64,000 bases of DNA from Actinomadura alba (GTDB lineage: Bacteria > Actinomycetota > Actinomycetes > Streptosporangiales > Streptosporangiaceae), in contig NZ_JABVEC010000001.1 in the NCBI RefSeq assembly GCF_014323705.1, positions 523,696 through 587,695 on the forward strand. Reading direction: 5' to 3'. The notes beneath the pieces are model-generated. The model had not been told where the DNA came from. It did not search any database and saw only the letters and a program-made list of their open reading frames with translations. Shown here piece by piece: positions 37,296 to 45,468 of this stretch. Both the position numbers and the translations under genes were made by a program. Every line of letters starts with the position of its first letter. Within the stretch, counting starts at the first letter, position 1.

Positions 37296-37505
37296 CTACC
37301 GCTCCTTGCTCTTCTGATCGAGCAGCAGCGCTCGCAGACCCAGGGAGTCGTCGGCGGCCACGGTCATCGCATATCCGGCTTGGAGCTGCGCGTCCGTGAG
37401 ACTTCCGCTCCGCGTGGCGTACCACCGCCCGGCATCGCTTCGCCAGACGAGCCAGCCGGGGAACTCCTCCTCAATGGCGGCCTTGAAGCCTTCGAAGTCC
37501 CCCAT
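37296..37505 (-). CDS. Small hypothetical protein paired with GntR regulator
   Basis: These 69 residues begin MGDFEGFKAAIEEEFPGW and contain WRSDAGRWYATRSG, a pattern common in small actinobacterial proteins next to XRE or GntR regulators, with no known function. It is acidic at the start and soluble. ATG 37505 lies nine bases after GGAGAGG; an ATG nine bases upstream has no room for a ribosome site. The gene is divergent from the GntR gene, and a palindrome lies 26 bp upstream of the start, so the GntR protein may repress it. Confidence 0.8.
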   Translation of the reverse strand: MGDFEGFKAAIEEEFPGWLVWRSDAGRWYATRSGSLTDAQLQAGYAMTVAADDSLGLRALLLDQKSKER

Positions 37506-37530
37506 CGTGGCCATCCTCTCCAAGGAATGC

Positions 37531-37546
37531 CTTCCGTATACGAAAG
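37531..37546. promoter_or_regulatory. Near-perfect palindrome between the small gene and the GntR gene
   Basis: CTTCCGTATACGAAAG is self-complementary at 14 of 16 positions around GTATAC. It lies 26 bp before the small gene and 75 bp before the GntR gene in an AT-richer stretch, as expected of a shared operator. The regulator that binds is an inference from adjacency. Confidence 0.6.
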
Positions 37547-37620
37547 TGATACACAAGACGATAGGAGTCAAGCTGTACGTAAGTGGAACGTCTCCCGGGC
37601 GCAAGAGGAGGTGGACACCT

Positions 37621-38379
37621 GTGCAGGGTCGCCCCGCCTATCTCCGGATCGCCGAGGTACTACGGGGCGGGATCCGCGACGGCAGCCATCCACCCGGGTC
37701 GAAACTCCCCACGATGGCCGTGCTCTCCGAGGTGCACGGCGTCTCCGAGATCGTCGTGCGGCAGGCGATCGCGCTGCTTCGCGGCGAGGGTCTGGTCGAG
37801 ACCCGCCGGGGCGGCGGCACCGTGGTGCGCGTCTGTCCGCCGGCCAGGCGCGTGGCGATGGACCGCTACCGGCTGGAGACCCGGCCCCTCACCGCACCGG
37901 CGACCTCGTTCACCCGCGACCAGCAGATCGGCTGGCGGGACTATCGCCTCGACAAGGCCTACAGCCGGGTGACCGCCGACGCCGGGCTCGCCGCGCTGTT
38001 CGAGCTGCCCGTGAAGACCGAACTGCTGCGCCGTCACTTCGTCTTCCACGCGCGGGGCGATCCGCAGCAGATCTCGGTGAACTACCTGCCCTGGAAACTG
38101 GTGGCGGGCACCCCGGTCGCCGATCCCGAGCGGGAGCCATGGCCCGGCGGCACCCCCGCGCAGCTCGCCTTCCTCGGGCATCCTCCGACCCGCGTGGAGG
38201 AGTCCGTGACGTCCCGCATGCCGACTCCGGAAGAGGCCGAGACCCTGCGGATGGCGAGCGGCGTGCCCGTCATCACCATCACGCGCCGCATGCTCTCCGG
38301 CGCGAAGGTCCTCGAAGTGTGCCGCGACATCGTCATCCCCGCCGACCGCGTCGTCCTGGACTACTCCATCGACCTGTGA
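37621..38379 (+). CDS. GntR-family transcriptional regulator (HutC/UTRA type)
   Basis: This 252-residue protein has an N-terminal winged helix: AYLRIAEVLRGGIRDGSHPPGSKLPTMAVLSEVHGVSEIVVRQAIALLRGEGLVETRRGGGTVV, followed by a UTRA ligand domain of about 165 residues with ITITRRMLSGAKVLEVCRDIVIPADR near the end. GTG is preceded by AGGAGGTGG. A longer in-frame reading overlaps the divergent small gene and is not supported. The ligand of UTRA domains is often a sugar phosphate or a small acid, but nothing here fixes it. Its position between the glycan island and glgB makes it a candidate regulator of either. Confidence 0.92.
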   Translation: MQGRPAYLRIAEVLRGGIRDGSHPPGSKLPTMAVLSEVHGVSEIVVRQAIALLRGEGLVETRRGGGTVVRVCPPARRVAMDRYRLETRPLTAPATSFTRDQQIGWRDYRLDKAYSRVTADAGLAALFELPVKTELLRRHFVFHARGDPQQISVNYLPWKLVAGTPVADPEREPWPGGTPAQLAFLGHPPTRVEESVTSRMPTPEEAETLRMASGVPVITITRRMLSGAKVLEVCRDIVIPADRVVLDYSIDL

Positions 38380-38517
38380 CCCGCCCGGCGTGCCGCGAGA
38401 CAAGGCGGTCGGCCGATTCGCGACACGGCGATCGCGGCGGTTCCGTGAAACGCGCCGTTCATGGGGAAAGGCATAGGTTGAACCTGCATTCCAGCGAGCG
38501 AGGAGGCCCTCACCGCC

Positions 38518-40740
38518 ATGGCACGGGTGACGCGGGACGAGATGGACCGGCTGATCGGCGGCGAACACCATGATCCACACGGGATCCTCGGTGCCCACCA
38601 GGGCCGCGACGGGGTCACGATCCGGGCGCTGCGGCCGTTGGCCGAGAGCGTCGAGGTCGTCCTCCCCGACGGCACCCGGCACCCACTGCGCCACGTCCAC
38701 GGCGGAATCTTCGCCGGCACGCTGCCCGACGACGCGTCTCTCGCCGACGGCAGGACCGAGAGCGCCCCGATGGCGGTGCCCGACTACCGGCTCGCTGTGA
38801 CCTATGCCGACGGGCCGGAGCTCACCCAGGACGACCCGTACCGGCATCTGCCCACGCTCGGGGAGCTCGACCTGCACCTGATGCAGGAGGGCCGGCACGA
38901 AGAGCTGTGGAAGGCACTCGGCTCCCAGGTGCGCACCTACGCCTCGGCCTTCGGACCGGTCACGGGCACGGCGTTCACCGTGTGGGCGCCGAGCGCCCGC
39001 GGCGTCAGACTGATCGGCGACTTCAACCACTGGGACGGCACCGCGCATCCGATGCGGTCACTCGGGTCGTCGGGCGTGTGGGAGCTGTTCGTACCGGACA
39101 TCGGCGAGGGCAGCACGTACAAGTACGAGATCCTCGGCGCCGACGGCAAGTGGGTCCGCAAGGCCGACCCGATGGCGCAGGCCACCGAGTGCCCGCCCGC
39201 GACCGCGTCAGTGGTGTTCGGCGCATCGCACGTGTGGTCGGACGGCGAGTGGATGGACGCGCGCAAGGGCCGCGACTGGCTGCACGAGCCCATGAGCATC
39301 TACGAGGTGCACCTCGGGTCGTGGCGGCAGGGCCTCGGCTACCGCGAACTCGCCGACGAACTGGTGGAGTACGTCGCCGACCTCGGCTTCACGCACGTGG
39401 AGTTCCTGCCGCCGGCCGAGCACCCGTACGGTCCGTCCTGGGGATACCAGGTGACGTCGTACTACGCGCCGACCGCGCGCTTCGGCGACCCCGACGATCT
39501 GCGGTATCTCATCGACCGGCTGCACCAGGCCGGCATCGGCGTGATCGTCGACTGGGTCCCGGCGCACTTTCCGAAGGACGAGTGGGCCCTCGCGCGGTTC
39601 GACGGCACCGCCCTGTACGAACACGCCGATCCGCGGCGTGGCGAGCATCCCGACTGGGGCACGTACGTCTTCGACTTCGGCAGGCCGCAGGTGCGCAACT
39701 TCCTGGTCGCCAACGCGTGCTACTGGCTGGAGGAGTTCCACGTCGACGGGCTGCGGGTCGACGCCGTCGCCTCGATGCTCTACCTGGACTACTCCCGTGA
39801 GGAGGGCCAGTGGACCCCGAACGTGTACGGCGGACGCGAGAACCTCGAGGCGATCTCGTTCCTGCAGGAGATGAACGCGACGGCCTACAAGCGCTCACCC
39901 GGCATCATCACGATCGCCGAGGAGTCCACCGCCTGGCCCGGCGTCTGCCGGCCGACGCATCTCGGCGGGCTCGGCTTCGGGTTCAAGTGGAACATGGGCT
40001 GGATGCACGACACGCTCGGCTATCTCAAGCACGAGCCGATCTTCCGGAACTACCACCATGGCGAGATCACCTTCTCACTGGTGTACGCGTTCTCGGAGAA
40101 CTATGTCCTGCCGCTCTCGCATGACGAGGTCGTCCACGAGAAGGGGTCACTGCTCGGGAAGATGCCGGGAGACTCCTGGCAGAAGTTCGCGAACCTGCGC
40201 GCCACCCTCGCGTACATGTGGGCGCATCCGGGCAAGCAACTGCTGTTCATGGGCGGTGAGTTCGGTCAGGGCGGCGAGTGGGCGGAACAGCGCTCACTCG
40301 ACTGGTGGCTGCTCGATGACGAGCTGCACTCCGGTACGCAGCAGTTCGTCCGCGACCTCAACCGCGCCTATCGCGGAGCTCCGGCGCTGTGGACGAGGGA
40401 CAACGACCCGCAGGGCTTCCAGTGGATCGACGCCAACGACGCGGCCGGCAACGTGCTGAGCTTCCTGCGGTACGGATCGGACGGCTCGATGCTCGCGTGC
40501 ATCGTGAACTTCGCCGGGATGCCGCACGAGGAGTACCGGGTCGGGCTGCCGTTCGCGGGCTCGTGGCGCGAGGTCATCAACACCGACGCCTATGAGTACG
40601 GCGGCAGCGGTGTCGGGAACCTCGGCCGGGTCGAGGCGGCCGCCGCGCCCTGGCACGCACAGCCGGCCTCTGCGGTCCTGCGCGTGCCACCTCTCGGCGC
40701 CGTCTGGCTCACGCCCGAGCAACCACCCTCACCGAGGTGA
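38518..40740 (+). CDS. glgB: 1,4-alpha-glucan branching enzyme
   Basis: This 740-residue GH13_9 enzyme makes alpha-1,6 branches in glycogen-like glucan. It has the N-terminal CBM48 region, nucleophile D415 in [16 protein letters not shown], acid/base E468 in [11 protein letters not shown], and D536 in [17 protein letters not shown]. The two N-terminal domains (residues 1-220) are complete, with [22 protein letters not shown] has GAGGAGG 12 bases upstream; an in-frame GTG nine bases later is possible. It completes the GlgE pathway, though it is 12.3 kb away from mak. A strong hairpin follows. Confidence 0.96.
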   Translation: MARVTRDEMDRLIGGEHHDPHGILGAHQGRDGVTIRALRPLAESVEVVLPDGTRHPLRHVHGGIFAGTLPDDASLADGRTESAPMAVPDYRLAVTYADGPELTQDDPYRHLPTLGELDLHLMQEGRHEELWKALGSQVRTYASAFGPVTGTAFTVWAPSARGVRLIGDFNHWDGTAHPMRSLGSSGVWELFVPDIGEGSTYKYEILGADGKWVRKADPMAQATECPPATASVVFGASHVWSDGEWMDARKGRDWLHEPMSIYEVHLGSWRQGLGYRELADELVEYVADLGFTHVEFLPPAEHPYGPSWGYQVTSYYAPTARFGDPDDLRYLIDRLHQAGIGVIVDWVPAHFPKDEWALARFDGTALYEHADPRRGEHPDWGTYVFDFGRPQVRNFLVANACYWLEEFHVDGLRVDAVASMLYLDYSREEGQWTPNVYGGRENLEAISFLQEMNATAYKRSPGIITIAEESTAWPGVCRPTHLGGLGFGFKWNMGWMHDTLGYLKHEPIFRNYHHGEITFSLVYAFSENYVLPLSHDEVVHEKGSLLGKMPGDSWQKFANLRATLAYMWAHPGKQLLFMGGEFGQGGEWAEQRSLDWWLLDDELHSGTQQFVRDLNRAYRGAPALWTRDNDPQGFQWIDANDAAGNVLSFLRYGSDGSMLACIVNFAGMPHEEYRVGLPFAGSWREVINTDAYEYGGSGVGNLGRVEAAAAPWHAQPASAVLRVPPLGAVWLTPEQPPSPR

Positions 40741-40787
40741 CCCACAGCCGAGTGATCGGCAGGTCGCCCACGGGCCCCGGAGCCGCA

Positions 40788-40832
40788 CAGTGCTCTTGTG
40801 GTCGCCCGCGTGCGGGAACCACAAGAGCACTG
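40788..40832. terminator. Strong bidirectional hairpin between glgB and the 110-residue gene
   Basis: A 15-bp perfect outer stem CAGTGCTCTTGTGGT/ACCACAAGAGCACTG encloses an inner CCCGC-GT-GCGGG stem. It lies between two convergent stop codons, 47 bp past glgB and 31 bp past the leftward gene, and can end transcription from both sides. Confidence 0.88.
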
Positions 40833-40863
40833 CCGGGACCACTGGGAATCCACCCGCGCGCGG

Positions 40864-41196
40864 TCAGTTCAGGAAACGGTCGAAGGTCCGCGTGACGTCG
40901 GCCTGATCCGCCTCGTGCGGCCAGCCCTGGTCGAGGGCCATCCGGGCGAGCCGTACCGCGGCCTCGCCGGGACGGAACACCGAATGCCGCTCACCGGGGC
41001 TCACGCCCCAGACGAACCAGAAGAACTGGACGTAGACGTAGATCCGCAGGGCCCGTTCCCAGCGGTCGCGCGCCTCGATGCAGGCCCGGCCGTCCTGGTC
41101 CCGGATGGTCGCTGTGGGCACGCCTAACTCCGTCAGCTCCGTCCTCAGCTCCGCGAGGCACGTCTCGACCTGGATCCGCGATTCTCCGTCGGGCAT
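40864..41196 (-). CDS. Hypothetical 110-residue protein divergent from XRE regulator
   Basis: This soluble protein starts MPDGESRIQVETCLAELRTEL and has a central IRDQDGRACIEARDRWERALRIYVYVQFFWFVWG, with an aromatic run that could pack or bind a small molecule. No known domain is recognised. ATG is eight bases after GAGGTG. The gene is divergent from the DUF5753-type regulator with 160 bp between them, which is the usual genomic position of the regulator's partner protein. It is not the DUF397 type usually found there. Confidence 0.82.
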   Translation of the reverse strand: MPDGESRIQVETCLAELRTELTELGVPTATIRDQDGRACIEARDRWERALRIYVYVQFFWFVWGVSPGERHSVFRPGEAAVRLARMALDQGWPHEADQADVTRTFDRFLN

Positions 41197-41356
41197 GTCC
41201 GCTCACCTCTGTTCACCGCGTGTGCGGTTCGTAGGGGGTTGACTACACAGAGTCAGAATTACATGAGGCTGCTTGCTTATGCAACTGCATCCTCGGATCG
41301 GTTGCACGCTCCGTCCATCGTCGGCACACTGACCGTGACCGGGCGGGAGGTGGCGC
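41197..41356. promoter_or_regulatory. Divergent promoter region of the XRE pair
   Basis: These 160 bp are clearly lower in GC than their surroundings. They contain TTGACT (41239-41244), a -35-like hexamer, and an inverted repeat TTGCTTATGCAA (41273-41284), which could be an operator. The -10 element is not clear. Confidence 0.45.
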
Positions 41357-42226
41357 ATGACCCTTGAGCGGAGCCCGACCGTACGCAAGCTCCGCCTGGG
41401 CATCCGCCTGCGCAAGCTACGGCTGCGAGCCGGCTGCACCATGCCCGACGCCGCCGACCACGTCGCCCGCACGGACTCGTCGATCAGCCGGATGGAGACC
41501 GGTCAGGTGGCGGTCAGCCAGCGCGTGCTCGACAAGCTCTGTGACCTGTACGACGCCCGTCCCGAAGAGCGCGAAGCGCTCCGCATACTCGCCGACGAGG
41601 CACGGCAGCGCGGCTGGTGGCACGCCTACGCCGACTCCCTGCTCCCCGGCCACGACGTCTATCTCGGCCTCGAAGCCGAGGCGGCCACCCACTGGATCTA
41701 CGAGCCCGAGGTCGTGCCCGGACTGCTGCAGACCGAGGGCTACGCGCGCGGCATGATGCGCGCCGAGCCGCGCGCGCTGCCGGGCGAGGCGATGAACGGC
41801 CTCGAGGCGGTGCGCCGCAAGCGGCAGGAACGGCTGACCGGCGAGAATGCCCCTGTCCTCACGGTCGTCCTGCACGAAGGCGTGCTGCGGCACGACGTGG
41901 GCGGCGGCGCGACCATGCGGGCACAACTGCGCCACCTGCTCGCCGTGTCGCGGTGGCACAACGTGACGCTGCAGGTGCTGCCCTTCAGCGCGGGCGCGCA
42001 TCCGGCCATGTACACCGGCGGGTTCACCGTGCTGTCGATCCCGCTCGGCGGCGACGAGACCCATGACGTCACCTACCTGGAGCATCGCTCGGGCGGCCTG
42101 CTTCTCGACAGGCCCGCCGAGGTGGGCCGGCACCGAACGGCGCACGACCGGCTGCGGGCCATGGCGTTGAGCCTCGACGACTCCCGGGCGCTGCTCGAGC
42201 GGCTGGCGACCGGACCGGTCCCCTGA
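41357..42226 (+). CDS. XRE-family regulator with DUF5753 (Scr1-like) domain
   Basis: This 289-residue protein has an N-terminal helix-turn-helix (RLGIRLRKLRLRAGCTMPDAADHVARTDSSISRMETGQVAVS), then the DUF5753 domain from about residue 90: WIYEPEVVPGLLQTEGYARGMMRAE, then VLTVVLHEGVLRHDVGG and LQVLPFSAGAHPAMYTGGFTVLSIP. These regulators are numerous in mycelial actinomycetes and usually act with a small neighbouring protein in differentiation or antibiotic control. ATG follows a weak GGGAGG further upstream. It is divergent from the 110-residue gene and probably controls it. Confidence 0.94.
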   Translation: MTLERSPTVRKLRLGIRLRKLRLRAGCTMPDAADHVARTDSSISRMETGQVAVSQRVLDKLCDLYDARPEEREALRILADEARQRGWWHAYADSLLPGHDVYLGLEAEAATHWIYEPEVVPGLLQTEGYARGMMRAEPRALPGEAMNGLEAVRRKRQERLTGENAPVLTVVLHEGVLRHDVGGGATMRAQLRHLLAVSRWHNVTLQVLPFSAGAHPAMYTGGFTVLSIPLGGDETHDVTYLEHRSGGLLLDRPAEVGRHRTAHDRLRAMALSLDDSRALLERLATGPVP

Positions 42227-42319
42227 CGAGGCGGCCGAGTGGCGGCACGGACCGGGCCCCTGCGGCGGACGTTCACCGGCACCGCCGGTGACGGCCGGCG
42301 GGCCTTCTATGCTGGGCCG

Positions 42320-42691
42320 ATGATCTCACCGACAGGGCAACGGCTGCGCGTGGTGCCCTCGCAGTTCACCCTGGGGCACGTGCCGGACGCCACGTTTCCC
42401 GAGGACGACGAGTGGATCGCGCTGGTCCGGGCGCCCGAGGGGCTCACCGTGGTCCGGGAGTCGTGGGGGAACGACTCCGGCCGGCGGTGGGTGGGGTTCT
42501 ACGGTGACCAGCCGCACGAACTCGACGTCCCCGGGATGCTGGCGGCCGTCGTGGGGCCGCTCGCCGAGGCCGGCGTGCCGGTGTTCGTCGCCTCGACCTT
42601 CCACGCCGACCTGGTGCTCGTGCCCGTGGAACGGCAGGGCGACGCCTCGCTCGCCCTGAAGAACGCCGGACACGAGGTACTCGACCGCTAG
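42320..42691 (+). CDS. ACT-domain (CASTOR-like) protein
   Basis: These 123 residues have an ACT-like two-domain pattern: DEWIALVRAPEGLTVVRES in the first part, then HELDVPGMLAAVVGPLAEAGVPVFVASTFHADLVLVPVERQG in the second, typical of ACT_7/CASTOR-like proteins that sense amino acids. There is no fused enzyme, so it may be a stand-alone sensor. I chose ATG 42320; an upstream in-frame start adds an Arg-rich non-conserved stretch. The ribosome site is weak. It is convergent with the NUDIX fusion gene 21 bp away. Confidence 0.85.
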   Translation: MISPTGQRLRVVPSQFTLGHVPDATFPEDDEWIALVRAPEGLTVVRESWGNDSGRRWVGFYGDQPHELDVPGMLAAVVGPLAEAGVPVFVASTFHADLVLVPVERQGDASLALKNAGHEVLDR

Positions 42692-42712
42692 CGCGATGTG
42701 GTCCGAGCCCGG

Positions 42713-43624
42713 TTACGAACGGGCGCGTGGCGACGGCCGGAGCTGGCCGAGGAGCGTACGGGGTCCCATGACCTCAGCGCCCAGGGCCTCGCAGCGGGAA
42801 CGCAGTTCCCGGTCGGCGGTGACGACCACGACCGCGGCGTCGGGCTCCGCCGTCCGCACGACCTCGACGATCGCGTCGTCGCCGCTGCCCGGCGCGCGCA
42901 CCACGCGCAGCGGCGCCAGCCGGCGCACACCGTCGGCGGACGCGAGCCCGTCGTCCGGCAGACCGCGCGCGGCCGCTCCCTCGACCACGAACGCGATCTC
43001 TGGAAAGCACCGGTCGTACGGAGGGATCCCGGTCATGCCCTTGGTGGCCAGCCCGCTGATCTCGTCGCGCAGCCGTGCGGCGGCCCCCGCCCGGTCGCGC
43101 CACCAGCCGTCAGCACGGGCGCCCATCACGTTCGCCACATCGACGACGAGAACCGGCCGGAACATCACCGTGCGCAGCCGCGGCCACGAGGCGGCGAACG
43201 GCGCGAACAGCCGCATCCGCTCGACCCCATCCGCGGGTTCCCAGGCCGCGTCACGGGTCTCCGACGAGGCCGGCCGCACTGCCACCCGCTCGGGCGCCGA
43301 GGCGATGATGGACGTGAACTCCCAGCCACCATGGTCGTCGGTCAACACCCCGTGCACCCGTACGGCCTCGGGGGCCAGCGTGCACTCTTCGGCGGTCTCA
43401 CGCAGCGCAGCGGCGACGTCGCCTTCGTGACTGTGCCGGGCGCCGCCGAACATGCCCCACGTACCGGCACCGTTGCACCACCAGGCCCGCTGTTGAAGCA
43501 GCACGTACGGCTCGGCGGCGGGCTCGTCACGGTGGAAGACGAGCAGCCCCGCCGCGCCGTGCCTGCCCCAGTGGATGTGGCCGCGTCCGCAGCGGGCCCA
43601 GCCGTCACCGTCTCCCATGGCCAT
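42713..43624 (-). CDS. NUDIX hydrolase fused to a NYN/PIN-like domain
   Basis: This 303-residue protein has two parts. Residues 20-125 are a NUDIX fold with a perfect box G-x5-E-x7-RE-x2-EE (GARHSHEGDVAAALRETAEE), which hydrolyses nucleoside diphosphate derivatives. Residues 155-295 start RPVLVVDVANVMG and contain DGWWRDRAGAAARLRDEI, then APGSGDDAIVEVV and VVVVTADRELRSRCEALGAEV, matching a YacP/NYN-like PIN nuclease fold with conserved acidic residues. The fusion suggests linked cleanup of an RNA or nucleotide product. ATG 43624 or the second ATG 43618 could start it. No operon partners. Confidence 0.85.
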   Translation of the reverse strand: MAMGDGDGWARCGRGHIHWGRHGAAGLLVFHRDEPAAEPYVLLQQRAWWCNGAGTWGMFGGARHSHEGDVAAALRETAEECTLAPEAVRVHGVLTDDHGGWEFTSIIASAPERVAVRPASSETRDAAWEPADGVERMRLFAPFAASWPRLRTVMFRPVLVVDVANVMGARADGWWRDRAGAAARLRDEISGLATKGMTGIPPYDRCFPEIAFVVEGAAARGLPDDGLASADGVRRLAPLRVVRAPGSGDDAIVEVVRTAEPDAAVVVVTADRELRSRCEALGAEVMGPRTLLGQLRPSPRARS

Positions 43625-43827
43625 GACACTAGTCAGCCGAGCGCCGTGCGTGCGGGAGGCGGACTCGGCGTCGGCGGCCGCCGGGGATGTCCCATCTGCC
43701 CGCGTTTACCGAGCACATATCCGGTTCCGCCCCATACGATGGGCACTGTCGTTCCGGGGGCTGCGTGGCATGGGCGAGGGGCCATTGACGGGGCCGGGAC
43801 GGCATCGCGCGACGTTGAGGAGAACCC

Positions 43828-45417
43828 ATGCCCGCCGTTTCCCTGGAGCCCGGCGACCCGCGGACGCTCGGCCGGTTCCGGTTGCTCGGCCGGCTGGGTG
43901 AGGGCGGGCAGGGCATCGTCTATCTCGGCGAGGGCCCCACCGGGGCACGGGTCGCGGTCAAGGTGCTCAAGACCGGAGCCGATCCCCGCGCGCGTGACCG
44001 GCTGTCCCGCGAGATGGCGGCCGCCATGCGGGTCGCGCAGTTCTGCACCGCACGAGTGATCGATTCTTCCGTGGACGGGCCGCGCCCCTACATCGTGAGC
44101 GAGTACGTCGACGGCCCTTCGCTGCAGGAGCGGGTCACCGAACGAGGACCGCTGTACGACGGCGACCTCGACCGGCTGATGGTCAACACGGCCCGGGCGC
44201 TGCGGGCGATCCACCGGGTCGGTGTCGTGCACCGCGACCTGAAGCCGGCCAACATCCTGCTCGGCCCGGACGGCCCGCGCGTCGTCGACTTCGGCATCGC
44301 CCGCGCCATCGACGCCGACGTGCCGACCCAGATGGTGGGCACACCGGCGTACTTCGCGCCGGAATGGCTGCGCAACGAGCCGCCGACCCCCGCCTCCGAT
44401 GTGTTCGCCTGGGCCGGGACCATGGTGTTCGCCGCGACCGGCCGCCCGCCGTTCGGGCCGAACACCAACCTCCACGCGCTCCTGCACCGTGTCGCCAACG
44501 ACGAACCCGACCTGAGCGGCGTGCCGCGACGGCTGCTGCCCCTGCTGACGCGGTGCCTGGACAAGGATCCCGCGCGCCGGCCGACCGCGGCCGAGGTCGA
44601 CGAACGGCTGCTGGACGCGGATCCCGGTGGAGATGCCGAAGAGCGCGCGAGCGGACGGGGACCGGAGACGTCCCGCGACGTCGCCGGGCCGCCGCCGGAC
44701 CCGGCCGGGCCCTCGGACCGTTCCGAGGAGGCCGCGGAACCTCAGGGTCGGCCGATCCCGCCGGAGCCGGTGGGCGCACCCGCCGGCCGTACCTCCCACG
44801 ACGCCGTCCCGCCCGGGCCGGAGCCGCTGCGGACGGCCACCACACGGACGCCCGCGCCGGCGGGTGCCGATCCCGAGCCCGCGTCCGAGCCCGATCTCGG
44901 GCCCAGGCCCGATCCCGCACCCGAGCCGGATCCACGCGCCCGGCCCGCACCGGAACCGACGTCGCCCACGCCCGCTCAGGACCCGAGCCCGCCCCGGCGA
45001 CGGGGCGGCCGCCGCGTCCCGGTGTTCGGGGGGCTCGTCGCCGTCATCGCCGTGGCCGGCGTCCTCGGGATCGTCCTCTTCGGGGGTGGGACCGAGGAGG
45101 CGACCGTCCCGCAGTCCTTCGAGGGCACCTGGACCGGCACCGTCTCCGAGAGCGAGGGCTTCGACAACAGCGGCGTCGGGGCGACGATGACGATGCGGCG
45201 GGAGCAGCGGGCGGCGACGCTGAGGTACGACAGCGGGACCTGTGACGGTGAGCTCACCCTCAGAGAGGACAGCGCCGACGAGCTGACCTTCGAACTGACC
45301 CGGGGACGGTGCCCTGCCGGCACCGTGCGCGTCTACCTCGACGGCGGCGTCCTGGTGCTGAACGCCGCAGGCCCCGGCTACACCGCGAACGGGAAGCTCA
45401 ACCGCACCGGCGGGTGA
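43828..45417 (+). CDS. Membrane Ser/Thr protein kinase with extracytoplasmic domain
   Basis: This 529-residue protein has a full Hanks kinase domain (residues 15-260): LGEGGQGIVYLG, VAVKVLK, HRDLKPANILL, VVDFGIARA and GTPAYFAPE. A Pro-rich linker of about 130 residues (PSPISGP-type pattern), one helix (VPVFGGLVAVIAVAGVLGIVLF) and an outer domain of about 100 residues follow: FEGTWTGTVSESEGF, then MTMRREQRAATLRY and TCDGELTL, a small beta-rich module seen at the end of many actinobacterial kinases. ATG has GAGGAGA upstream. sppA starts 52 bp downstream on the same strand, so they may share a transcript. Confidence 0.94.
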   Translation: MPAVSLEPGDPRTLGRFRLLGRLGEGGQGIVYLGEGPTGARVAVKVLKTGADPRARDRLSREMAAAMRVAQFCTARVIDSSVDGPRPYIVSEYVDGPSLQERVTERGPLYDGDLDRLMVNTARALRAIHRVGVVHRDLKPANILLGPDGPRVVDFGIARAIDADVPTQMVGTPAYFAPEWLRNEPPTPASDVFAWAGTMVFAATGRPPFGPNTNLHALLHRVANDEPDLSGVPRRLLPLLTRCLDKDPARRPTAAEVDERLLDADPGGDAEERASGRGPETSRDVAGPPPDPAGPSDRSEEAAEPQGRPIPPEPVGAPAGRTSHDAVPPGPEPLRTATTRTPAPAGADPEPASEPDLGPRPDPAPEPDPRARPAPEPTSPTPAQDPSPPRRRGGRRVPVFGGLVAVIAVAGVLGIVLFGGGTEEATVPQSFEGTWTGTVSESEGFDNSGVGATMTMRREQRAATLRYDSGTCDGELTLREDSADELTFELTRGRCPAGTVRVYLDGGVLVLNAAGPGYTANGKLNRTGG

Positions 45418-45468
45418 GGCGGGGACCGTCCCTTCAAGGACCTCGCCACCGCGGCATAGGGTGGGCTC

